DNA of 64,000 bases, from contig CAVREG010000019.1 in NCBI GenBank assembly GCA_963720075.1, forward strand, positions 1,550,001 to 1,614,000, written 5' to 3'. A program made the translations under genes and the position numbers. This document shows, in pieces, positions 57,452 to 64,000 of the stretch. Below the pieces are notes generated by a model. The model did no database searches. It had not been told where the DNA came from and saw nothing but the letters and a program-made list of their open reading frames with translations. Position 1 is the first letter of the stretch. Each line of letters starts with the position of its first letter. The DNA is from PALSA-188 sp963720075 (GTDB taxonomy: Bacteria; Acidobacteriota; Terriglobia; Terriglobales; Acidobacteriaceae).

Positions 57452-58357
57452 TTATCTCGATGAAACGTTGTTACCGAGGCTTGAACAGGCTTCAATGACC
57501 GCGGAGAAATCTTTGTCCCCATAGCCCGACGCGATCGCCCGCTTCAATACCGCGAGAGCCGCGGCCGCGGTTTGCAATTGAATGCCGTGGCGGCTGCCCT
57601 CGTCGAGCGCATATCCGATATCTTTAGCCATCAAGCGCATCGTGAAGTTGGGGGTGAAGTCACCCGCCTTGGCGCGTGCAGCCATGGTCTTGACCAATGG
57701 GCTGCCGGGCGCGCCATTCGTGAGCACCGACACCGCTGTATCTTGATCGAGGCCGCTGGCTTTGATGAAAGCGACCGCCTCGGCAAAAGACGCCGCTTGG
57801 ACTGCGCCCATGAAGTTATTGATTAGCTTCATCAACGCGCCGCTGCCCATTGGCCCGAGATAGAGAATGTCACGGCTCAGCCTGGATAACACGGGCCTTG
57901 CAACAGCGAGCGCTTTGTCCGATCCCCCCACTAGCAGGATCAGCTCGCCAGACGCAGCGTGGGGTTTCGTGCCTGTCACCGGCGCATCGAGCAGTTCGCA
58001 TCCACGTCCCGCGGCTTCGGTTGCAAGCTCTTTGATCCAGCTAACGGTGAGGGTGCTCGACTCGACTAACACAGTGCCTGGAGCTGCTCCCTCTAATGCA
58101 CCCTCTGAGCCAAACCATACCGCTCGTGAAGCTGCATCATCGGCGACCATGCTGATAACGACTTCGGACCGAGCCGCAGCTTCGCGCGGCGAACTGGCAA
58201 CGAATGCGCCGGCATCCTCAAAGGGCTTGGCCCTTTCACGGTTCCGGTTATAGACCGTCAAAGGAAAATGCGCGGACAAAAGACGGCCCGCCATACCTGA
58301 GCCCATGATCCCAAGGCCCAAAATTGCTACGCGGGGATTTGCCATAATTTGATTCAC
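57452..58357 (-). CDS. Beta-hydroxyacid dehydrogenase (3-hydroxyisobutyrate/tartronate-semialdehyde reductase type)
   Basis: A 301-residue NAD(P)-dependent enzyme. The Rossmann start VAILGLGIMGSGMAGRLLSA (residues 9-28), the substrate motif LLDAPVTGTKPHAASGEL with DAPVTG (about 119), and the catalytic lysine in GALMKLINNFMGA (about 177) define the family. Members reduce tartronate semialdehyde or oxidise 3-hydroxyisobutyrate and related acids. It overlaps the AraD1 stop by four bases (GTGA); an ATG four codons later is an alternative start. In this operon a sugar-acid catabolic role is likely. Confidence 0.85.
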   Translation of the reverse strand: MNQIMANPRVAILGLGIMGSGMAGRLLSAHFPLTVYNRNRERAKPFEDAGAFVASSPREAAARSEVVISMVADDAASRAVWFGSEGALEGAAPGTVLVESSTLTVSWIKELATEAAGRGCELLDAPVTGTKPHAASGELILLVGGSDKALAVARPVLSRLSRDILYLGPMGSGALMKLINNFMGAVQAASFAEAVAFIKASGLDQDTAVSVLTNGAPGSPLVKTMAARAKAGDFTPNFTMRLMAKDIGYALDEGSRHGIQLQTAAAALAVLKRAIASGYGDKDFSAVIEACSSLGNNVSSR

Positions 58358-59355
58358 CTCAATGGAATGACGCTGATAAGTTCCGGTTTCTCTCCCTTCA
58401 CCCGCACCGGATTCTGCAGAGCGCGACCAAAGCCCTCAAATTTGATTTTCATTACATCTCCGTCGGCAAGCTGAACTCCTTCGCCAAAACTTAGGCAGTC
58501 CGCTCCCATGAAATGCACGTGCACATCTCCCAGCCTCCGGTGAGACTCAAACTTGAAATGATGGTGTTCGATATTCTGCAAGTTGTGGCACATTTCAGCT
58601 TCACCAGTACGAATTTTCTTCGACCACAGCACACTGTCGGCACGCTCGATAATTACTTCGCCCGGCACGGATTGAAATTCAGGGTCCGTCACCAGTTCGG
58701 GACCGAGTGCGCAAGTGCGTAGCTTCGAGCCCGCGAGGTTCAAGTAATTGCGCTTCTCGAAACGATGATCGGAAAATTCGTTGCCAACGGCCATTCCAAT
58801 TCGGCGTGGTTGACCGTCGGCATCAATGAAATATATGCCGGCGATCTCTGCTTCCTCGCCGCCATCTTCGGCGTGCGACGGCACATCCAGCGCTTCGTTA
58901 TGCGCGCGGAGCGTGGTTCCGGTGCCCTTGTAAAACCACTCCGGAGGAGTCCCAATGGCTCCGGATGCCGGGCGGCCTCCTTCCACTCCCCAGCGAAACA
59001 TCCTCATGCTGTCGGTAACATCCTCGGTGATCGCGGCATGCATTGTCTGCCGATCTCTAGCGCTTCCCAGGTGCGTGAGACCGGTTCCGGAAACCATGCA
59101 CCGTGCGGGATCCTTCGGATGGTCAATCGGCGGCAGCACTCGCCACTCCGACTTGCCGTTGTAGATCGGATCATAATCGAGTTGATCGCCGGTAACTCTC
59201 TGTCGGGCAGCCTCGGTCAGCGTTACGTTGCTGGAAATAGCCAACTCGGCCAATGAATAGATCGAGGCACAATCTCGCAGAAGTCGCAGATGCGGTTCGT
59301 CCACCAGCGCAACAGCGCGAGTATCGCCCCTCCTAATTTGAATAAGTCTCTCCAT
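58354..59355 (-). CDS. AraD1/GguC-family sugar-acid dehydratase-like protein (FAH superfamily)
   Basis: A 333-residue member of the fumarylacetoacetate-hydrolase-like AraD1/GguC group. Seen are CMVSGTGLTHLGSARDRQTM, PPEWFYKGTGTTLRAHNEAL, the metal-site region (GGEEAEIAGIYFIDADGQ, GNEFSDH) and HVHFMGADCLSFGEG. AraD1 proteins lie in L-arabinose/arabinonate and galactose gene sets, and some dehydrate 2-keto-3-deoxy-sugar acids to 2-oxoglutarate semialdehyde, which lhpG could oxidise. The specific substrate here is inferred. It follows the enolase-superfamily gene on the same strand. Confidence 0.8.
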   Translation of the reverse strand: MERLIQIRRGDTRAVALVDEPHLRLLRDCASIYSLAELAISSNVTLTEAARQRVTGDQLDYDPIYNGKSEWRVLPPIDHPKDPARCMVSGTGLTHLGSARDRQTMHAAITEDVTDSMRMFRWGVEGGRPASGAIGTPPEWFYKGTGTTLRAHNEALDVPSHAEDGGEEAEIAGIYFIDADGQPRRIGMAVGNEFSDHRFEKRNYLNLAGSKLRTCALGPELVTDPEFQSVPGEVIIERADSVLWSKKIRTGEAEMCHNLQNIEHHHFKFESHRRLGDVHVHFMGADCLSFGEGVQLADGDVMKIKFEGFGRALQNPVRVKGEKPELISVIPLR

Positions 59356-59378
59356 AAATCAAAATTACAGAACGCGAA

Positions 59379-60551
59379 TCATCCGGTGACATTGAAGTTT
59401 TCAAGCGCCTTCTCGTTGATCGTCAAGCCTAGTCCCGGGACATTTTCATCCAGATCAACGAACCCGTCTTTCGCTTTCGGCTCGCCGTTGAAGATGTACC
59501 AGAACAATTCGTTGCCAACCTCAACATCAACCAACGGGAAGTATTCGGCCATAGGCGAATTCAGACTTGCCATCACCACGTGATAATTGTGCATTTGACC
59601 GCCGTGAGGAATGACTGGGACGGAATAAGCCTCCGCCAGGGCAGCGATTTTGCGAGCTTGCGTGATGCCGCCGACGCGATTGGTATCGAATTGGACGTAG
59701 TCGAGCCCGCGAGCCTGAAGCAAATCACGAAAACCATGCAACGTGAATTCGTGCTCGCCCCCGGCAATGGGAATTCGCCCATAGGACTTCAACTCGGCAT
59801 AACCGTGGACGTCGTCGGGAATGACGGGTTCCTCCAGCCAGCGCAAATGAAATGGTTCCAGTAGTGGTAGCATCCGCTTGGCATAATCGAGAGTCCAGCC
59901 CATGTAGGCGTCTGCCATGACATCAATCTCATCACCGACCGCCTTCCGCACAGTACGAACAATATTGATGTTGCGTTGCATTCCCGCAACCCCGTCAGTG
60001 GGCCCCCAACCGAAGCGCAGCTTCATCGCCTTGTATCCTTCATCTTTGTAGCGCTTGGCTTCGGCTGCCAACTCACTCAATTCCACGCTGTACAAACGGC
60101 TAGCGTAGACCGGAATCCGTGGCTTCGTCCTTCCTCCCAGTAACCGATAGACCGGCTGCTTCGCGGACTTGCCGAGAAGGTCCCACAGCGCAATATCCAC
60201 GGCGCTGATGGCGGCCATGCCAATACCTTTGCGGCCGAACGCTATCGTCTTGCGATACATGTGTTGCCAAAGGAATTCGATGTCCCAGGGATCGGCGCCA
60301 ATCAAGATCGGCTTCAGATACAAATCAATCACTTGCTTGGTCACTTGCGGCGCTAGCGCTGCGTTCCCGATTCCAACTGTGCCGTCATCGGTAAAAATCT
60401 CCACCACAAGCCAGCCATGGAAAGTGAACGTTCGCATGGAAGCTTCAGGAAGCGCCAGCAGATCCATTGGATTAGTACAGAAGTGCGGAGGCAACGGAAC
60501 TGTCTTGCCGCGCCATTCCACCACTCGGGTACGAATTTCTTTAATCTTCAA
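59379..60551 (-). CDS. Enolase-superfamily sugar-acid dehydratase (rhamnonate dehydratase-like)
   Basis: A 390-residue member of the mandelate-racemase/muconate-lactonising group. Metal ligands are visible as Asp in DVMADAYMGW (about 211), Glu in LRWLEEPV (about 237) and Glu in IAGGEHEFTL (about 263), with the catalytic His in VIPHGGQMHNYHV (about 330). FGWGPTDGVAGM resembles rhamnonate dehydratases. It would convert an aldonate to a 2-keto-3-deoxy acid, substrate for the AraD1 protein. It starts at TTG overlapping the MFS stop (TTGA). Specificity between rhamnonate, arabinonate and fuconate-type acids cannot be fixed. Confidence 0.8.
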   Translation of the reverse strand: MKIKEIRTRVVEWRGKTVPLPPHFCTNPMDLLALPEASMRTFTFHGWLVVEIFTDDGTVGIGNAALAPQVTKQVIDLYLKPILIGADPWDIEFLWQHMYRKTIAFGRKGIGMAAISAVDIALWDLLGKSAKQPVYRLLGGRTKPRIPVYASRLYSVELSELAAEAKRYKDEGYKAMKLRFGWGPTDGVAGMQRNINIVRTVRKAVGDEIDVMADAYMGWTLDYAKRMLPLLEPFHLRWLEEPVIPDDVHGYAELKSYGRIPIAGGEHEFTLHGFRDLLQARGLDYVQFDTNRVGGITQARKIAALAEAYSVPVIPHGGQMHNYHVVMASLNSPMAEYFPLVDVEVGNELFWYIFNGEPKAKDGFVDLDENVPGLGLTINEKALENFNVTG

Positions 60552-61813
60552 ATCACTCCTTCATAGCGTAATTTTGATGGAATCAGCAAAGGTCCAACCA
60601 TCGGAATCGTGATGAGAATCACAAGCAGAGCAATCACGTGAAACGTTCCGGCTAGCGTGAAAACGATGCCATAGCCAAAGCCATGGTCGAGCAAATAGCC
60701 TACCAGTTGCCCAAAGGCAATGCCGCCCATCGCTCCGCCGAAACCCACCAGTCCCGCGACCGAGCCTACGACGCTGCGGGGAAACAAATCCGCCGGCAAA
60801 ACCATTACCAGAGTTGACCACGATTGCTGGCCAAAGTACGCGAGGCTGAATATCGCCAGCGCCCACGAAATGCGCACGTGCGGAACAAGCAGGATAGACG
60901 GCATGACTGCGGCACTCAGGCCGAGCGCAATTTTACGCGCTGCGCCGAGGGAAAAACTGCGCTGCACCAGGTAGCTTGAGAAACTTCCGCCAACCAGGCA
61001 ACCGATTCCCGCCGCAGCATAAGGAATCCATGCGAGCGCGCCCACACTCTTGATATCGAATCCGCGCGCGTCGTAAAGATATTTCGGCAGCCAGAAAAGA
61101 TAGAAATACCATGCTGCATCGCTCAGAAATTTCGCGATTACCAATCCCCATGCCTCGCGAATCCCAAGCAATCTTAACCAAGGAAGTTTCTCCCCCGAAA
61201 TAGCGGACTGCGCGGCAGATTGTATGTGTTCGCGTTCGCCGGCGCTCAGCGCCGGATGCTCTTCCGGCGGGAAATAAGTCATTCTCCACCACAATGTCCA
61301 AAGCAGCCCGATCGCAGCCGTCAGGAAAAAAATCCATCGCCAATTCGCATATATAAGGATGACCGCAATCAGCGGTGGCGCGGCGACTGCCCCCACGGCA
61401 GTGCCGGCATTGATGATGCCCATAGCTGTGGCGCTCTCATCAATAGGAAACCATTCCGCGACTACTCGCGTTGCTGCTGGGAATCCACCTCCTTCCCCCA
61501 TTCCGAGCAGGAATCGGCTCACCATTAACATGGCAAAACTTGTCGCAAAGCCGTGGCTCAGGCAAGCCAACGACCAAAACAGCATGATCAAGGTGAAACC
61601 ACGGCGCGTGCCCAATGCGTCAGTCAGCTTGCCACCGCCCGCATACATGAAAGCATAGGAAAGCAGGAAGGCTGATTGCAGGTAGGAAAACTGCTGGTTG
61701 GAAAGCGGGATGTCTCTTCCGATTGCTTTGATTGCGACCGGAAGAGTCTGGCGATCTAGATAACTGATGGCGATGGCCCCGCTCACTAGAATCGCCATAC
61801 GCCAACGCAGCAT
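60548..61813 (-). CDS. MFS transporter, sugar-acid (ACS family) type
   Basis: A twelve-helix major-facilitator protein of about 421 residues. ISYLDRQTLPVAIKAIGRDI in helix 1, GGGKLTDALGTRRGF (the cytoplasmic loop 2-3 motif), and FLLGMGEGGGFPAATRVVAE (helix 4-5) match the anion:cation symporter branch with ExuT and GarP/GudP, which import hexuronates and aldonates. ATG at 61813 has GGAGAGAG before it; the frame is open to a TTG at 61837. It is coupled with the dehydratase gene downstream. Confidence 0.85.
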   Translation of the reverse strand: MLRWRMAILVSGAIAISYLDRQTLPVAIKAIGRDIPLSNQQFSYLQSAFLLSYAFMYAGGGKLTDALGTRRGFTLIMLFWSLACLSHGFATSFAMLMVSRFLLGMGEGGGFPAATRVVAEWFPIDESATAMGIINAGTAVGAVAAPPLIAVILIYANWRWIFFLTAAIGLLWTLWWRMTYFPPEEHPALSAGEREHIQSAAQSAISGEKLPWLRLLGIREAWGLVIAKFLSDAAWYFYLFWLPKYLYDARGFDIKSVGALAWIPYAAAGIGCLVGGSFSSYLVQRSFSLGAARKIALGLSAAVMPSILLVPHVRISWALAIFSLAYFGQQSWSTLVMVLPADLFPRSVVGSVAGLVGFGGAMGGIAFGQLVGYLLDHGFGYGIVFTLAGTFHVIALLVILITIPMVGPLLIPSKLRYEGVI

Positions 61814-61858
61814 TGATGTCTCTCTCCGTGCCACCAAACTGCATGTGACGGACTAAAA

Positions 61859-63967
61859 CTAACTGCGCACGTAAGGAACCCAGACCTGCATGGGAGTCGG
61901 CTGGCGATTTGCCCACGCATAGTATGGGATCAGCGTCAGATCCTCCGGCCGCGTTTTCCTTGCGCTGAAGCTCGCCTCCGAGTACAGAGCTTCCTGCGAG
62001 GATGAAACCTCGTATGCCGCCCCTTTGTGATGCAGAACCTCCACGCCGTCGAGCAGATCGTTCTTGTACTCGGACTGGAACTCGTTGCCCGGCTTCTGTT
62101 CGACAGCTATAGAAAGGTCGGAAAGCGAATTTCCGTTCGCTTGGTCAATCTGTTCCATACAGTAAATGATCGGACCGCGCTGCACTGCAACTCGTCCCGT
62201 ATCTTCCGCCACTCGCGGATTGGAGGCAACGATTTCCGCCGTCATCGGAAAACTAAGACTAACCGTGTCGCCGGGCTTCCATCGGCGCTGAATGGGCAAG
62301 TATTGACCAGCATCCTCCGCGGCAACAGTTTTTCCATTCACGGCGACGCTGGCATGTCTAGCCCAGCCGGGAATCCTAACGTGCAAAGTGAAGTCCGCCG
62401 CTTGAGCGGGCGAAATGGTGAGTTGCACTTCTCCGCTCCATGGATAGTTCGTCCTCTGCTGAATCTTGAGCGGAGTTCCATTCTCCAGATGCCAATCCAG
62501 AACAGAGTTGTCATAAAGATGCACGTACACTCCGTCTTTACTGGTGCCGTAAAAGTAGCCCGGGAGAGAAGCGAAAGTGCGTTCAAGATTTGGCGGGCAG
62601 CAGGTCGTGTCATACCAGGGATTGCGAATGTTAGGGCTTCCGCGAAAGCCATCAAAAGCTGACGGGTCGAAAGCCAGGGGATTGCGATAGCAATAAGTGG
62701 TTCCATCGAGCGACATGCCGGAATTGATTCCGTTATAGAGAGCGCGCTCGATCACATCAGTAAAGCGCGCCTCTCCGCTGGCGGCCAACATGCGCCAGTT
62801 CCACATCATGTTGCCTATCGCCGCGCAACTTTCGCCATATGCCTGCGCGTTCGGTAGTTCGTACGGCTCGCCAAACGATTCACCCTGGCTGCGCGCGCCA
62901 ACTCCTCCGGTGATGTACATCTGTCGCTTGCTTAGGTCATCCCAAAGCACGTTGAGCGTCTTCCAATATGCCGGATCGCCGGTTTCCAGGTAATAATCGG
63001 TCGCGCCGCAGCACGCATACATGGCCCGAACGGCGTGTCCTTCGAGCTTGGTGCGGGAAGTAAACGGAATTCCGCAGAACATGTATACGATCGCCCGGGG
63101 CTCCAGTGGCACACGCTCATCTCCATGCAGGATATAGCCCGCGAGATCAACATACTGGCGCTTGCCCGTCGTACGATAGAGTTCAATCAGCGACATCTCA
63201 ATTTCCGGGTGGCCAGCAATAATCGGCTTCTGGTTCGCTCCGGGGCCGTAATTTGGAATCAAGAAATTGTCCACGAACTTCTGGCCCGCCTCTAGCAGAG
63301 TCGCGTCCCCGGTCGCGCGATAATAGGCGACTGCCGCTTGCAGCATGTGGCCAAGGCAGTAGAGTTCATGGCCGACTTCCTGAGTGTGAGGGAGCATCCT
63401 CTGGGGAACACGGTCGCCTTGAAAATACGTGTTCAAATATCCGCTGGGTTCCTGCACTGCGACAACTTCCCGAATCATTGATTGAGTCACCTGATGCAAC
63501 TCAGGCCTGTCGCCGGATTGCAAAGCCCAGCCCACGGCTTCAGTCCACTTGTAGATATCAGAATCGGAGTAATAAGGACCGATTTGCGGGGCGGAGCTTT
63601 TTCCTACCAGGCGTCGGAAGTTATCCATGCGGCCATGTTCTTCAAGTTCGACACGCATCGTCGGAATGCTGCGCTCTACATTGGTCTTTCGGCGCTTGGA
63701 CCAAAAGCCCTCCTCGATGGTGACAGCGCGAACGGGCACAGAATGCAGCTTCGCATAGGGCGAGTTCGCGAGGTTCAGCACGCCTTGATCTCGCCATGGC
63801 AATAATCCGGTGGCAGAATTAATCTCCGCCGCGTTCATTCCCGCGGAATATGCTTGAGGGCTCCCAAGCGCGAAAGAAAGAGCTGGCCGAGCCACAAGCG
63901 AAGCCGCAGTTGATGACGCCATAGTGGAAAGAAACCGCCGCCGAGACAACCCTTTTTTAAAATTCAT
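61859..63967 (-). CDS. Tat-exported GH127 beta-L-arabinofuranosidase family protein
   Basis: A 702-residue family-127 (DUF1680) enzyme. The N-terminus SRRRFLSTMASSTAASLVA is a twin-arginine signal. Catalytic features of characterised GH127 are present: Glu in GESFGEPYELPN (about 365), the Zn-site E-x-C in YGESCAAIGN (about 376), and the tandem cysteines of TCCPPNLERT (about 455), one of which is the nucleophile in HypBA1. GH127 enzymes release beta-L-arabinofuranose, known from Hyp-linked oligo-arabinosides of extensin-type glycoproteins. That matches the Hyp locus nearby. It is the first visible gene of the minus-strand sugar operon. Confidence 0.88.
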   Translation of the reverse strand: MNFKKGLSRRRFLSTMASSTAASLVARPALSFALGSPQAYSAGMNAAEINSATGLLPWRDQGVLNLANSPYAKLHSVPVRAVTIEEGFWSKRRKTNVERSIPTMRVELEEHGRMDNFRRLVGKSSAPQIGPYYSDSDIYKWTEAVGWALQSGDRPELHQVTQSMIREVVAVQEPSGYLNTYFQGDRVPQRMLPHTQEVGHELYCLGHMLQAAVAYYRATGDATLLEAGQKFVDNFLIPNYGPGANQKPIIAGHPEIEMSLIELYRTTGKRQYVDLAGYILHGDERVPLEPRAIVYMFCGIPFTSRTKLEGHAVRAMYACCGATDYYLETGDPAYWKTLNVLWDDLSKRQMYITGGVGARSQGESFGEPYELPNAQAYGESCAAIGNMMWNWRMLAASGEARFTDVIERALYNGINSGMSLDGTTYCYRNPLAFDPSAFDGFRGSPNIRNPWYDTTCCPPNLERTFASLPGYFYGTSKDGVYVHLYDNSVLDWHLENGTPLKIQQRTNYPWSGEVQLTISPAQAADFTLHVRIPGWARHASVAVNGKTVAAEDAGQYLPIQRRWKPGDTVSLSFPMTAEIVASNPRVAEDTGRVAVQRGPIIYCMEQIDQANGNSLSDLSIAVEQKPGNEFQSEYKNDLLDGVEVLHHKGAAYEVSSSQEALYSEASFSARKTRPEDLTLIPYYAWANRQPTPMQVWVPYVRS

Positions 63968-64000
63968 AGATCACCGTCCAATACTCTTTGTACTTTGCCC

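Noticed and set aside
62027..62662. 211-codon plus-strand frame opposite GH127
   Set aside because: Antisense shadow of a gene whose catalytic motifs are all in the minus frame.

Overview
The window looks like a chromosomal segment of an Acidobacteriota (Terriglobia-type) bacterium. This is inferred from the fused str-S10 ribosomal operon with basic C-terminal tails on several ribosomal proteins, the meso-DAP-type dcw cluster with MraZ, a PASTA-tailed penicillin-binding protein and a 54-residue protein between rsmH and ftsL, many secreted carbohydrate-active and peptidase proteins, and many short palindromic intergenic repeats. No rRNA, tRNA, CRISPR array, insertion sequence or prophage was seen.

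Layout. (1) 1-10010, minus strand: rpsL-rpsG-fusA-(small unknown)-tuf-rpsJ-rplC-rplD-rplW-rplB-rpsS-rplV-rpsC-rplP, running off the left edge. Spacers carry AGCTTCTAGC-like and CCAACGAC-like simple repeats and hairpins. (2) 10.5-16.4 kb: a frameshifted small membrane protein, a frameshifted GAF-GGDEF protein, a GT-C membrane glycosyltransferase with a TPR tail, and the (p)ppGpp enzyme Rel. (3) 16.5-25.1 kb: a repeat-rich accessory stretch with an SDR39U1-type epimerase, three glyoxalase/VOC proteins, a class-C-type serine hydrolase, unknown secreted or membrane proteins, and a Phd/VapC toxin-antitoxin pair with a palindromic operator. (4) 25.3-35.5 kb: the dcw cluster mraZ-rsmH-orf54-ftsL-ftsI-murE-murF-mraY-murD, with a promoter and 10-bp-phased MraZ boxes. 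The cluster stops after murD (no ftsW, murG or murC). (5) 36.2-50.1 kb: a trans-4-hydroxy-L-proline (Hyp) catabolic locus in two transcription units. One is epimerase lhpA, dehydrogenase subunits lhpF and lhpE, and deaminase lhpC. The other is dehydrogenase subunit lhpB and 2-oxoglutarate-semialdehyde dehydrogenase lhpG. A FadR-type GntR regulator, an APC permease, a secreted DUF885 peptidase and a large secreted DUF5695-like protein accompany them. (6) 50.2-64 kb: a chimeric pseudogene (GH27 head, S9 peptidase tail), a nine-haem cytochrome/TPR fusion, a BNR protein, a Tat-exported GH31, and a minus-strand block GH127, MFS transporter, enolase-superfamily sugar-acid dehydratase, AraD1 and beta-hydroxyacid dehydrogenase.

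How it fits together. The same 14-bp sequence TGGATATTGTATCC lies between the -35 and -10 of the promoters before lhpA and near lhpB-lhpG. Related sites lie at the GntR gene, the GH31 gene and the cytochrome gene. GH127 enzymes are known for removing beta-L-arabinofuranose, including from Hyp-linked arabinans. Hyp breakdown, and arabinonate breakdown through an AraD1-type step, both lead to 2-oxoglutarate semialdehyde. I therefore propose, as inference, that 36-64 kb is a locus for using hydroxyproline-rich plant glycoproteins.

Caution. At least six apparent indels between 10.6 and 32.8 kb interrupt genes, including the normally essential rsmH and murF. This suggests indel errors in the assembly there, so pseudogene calls in that part are provisional.
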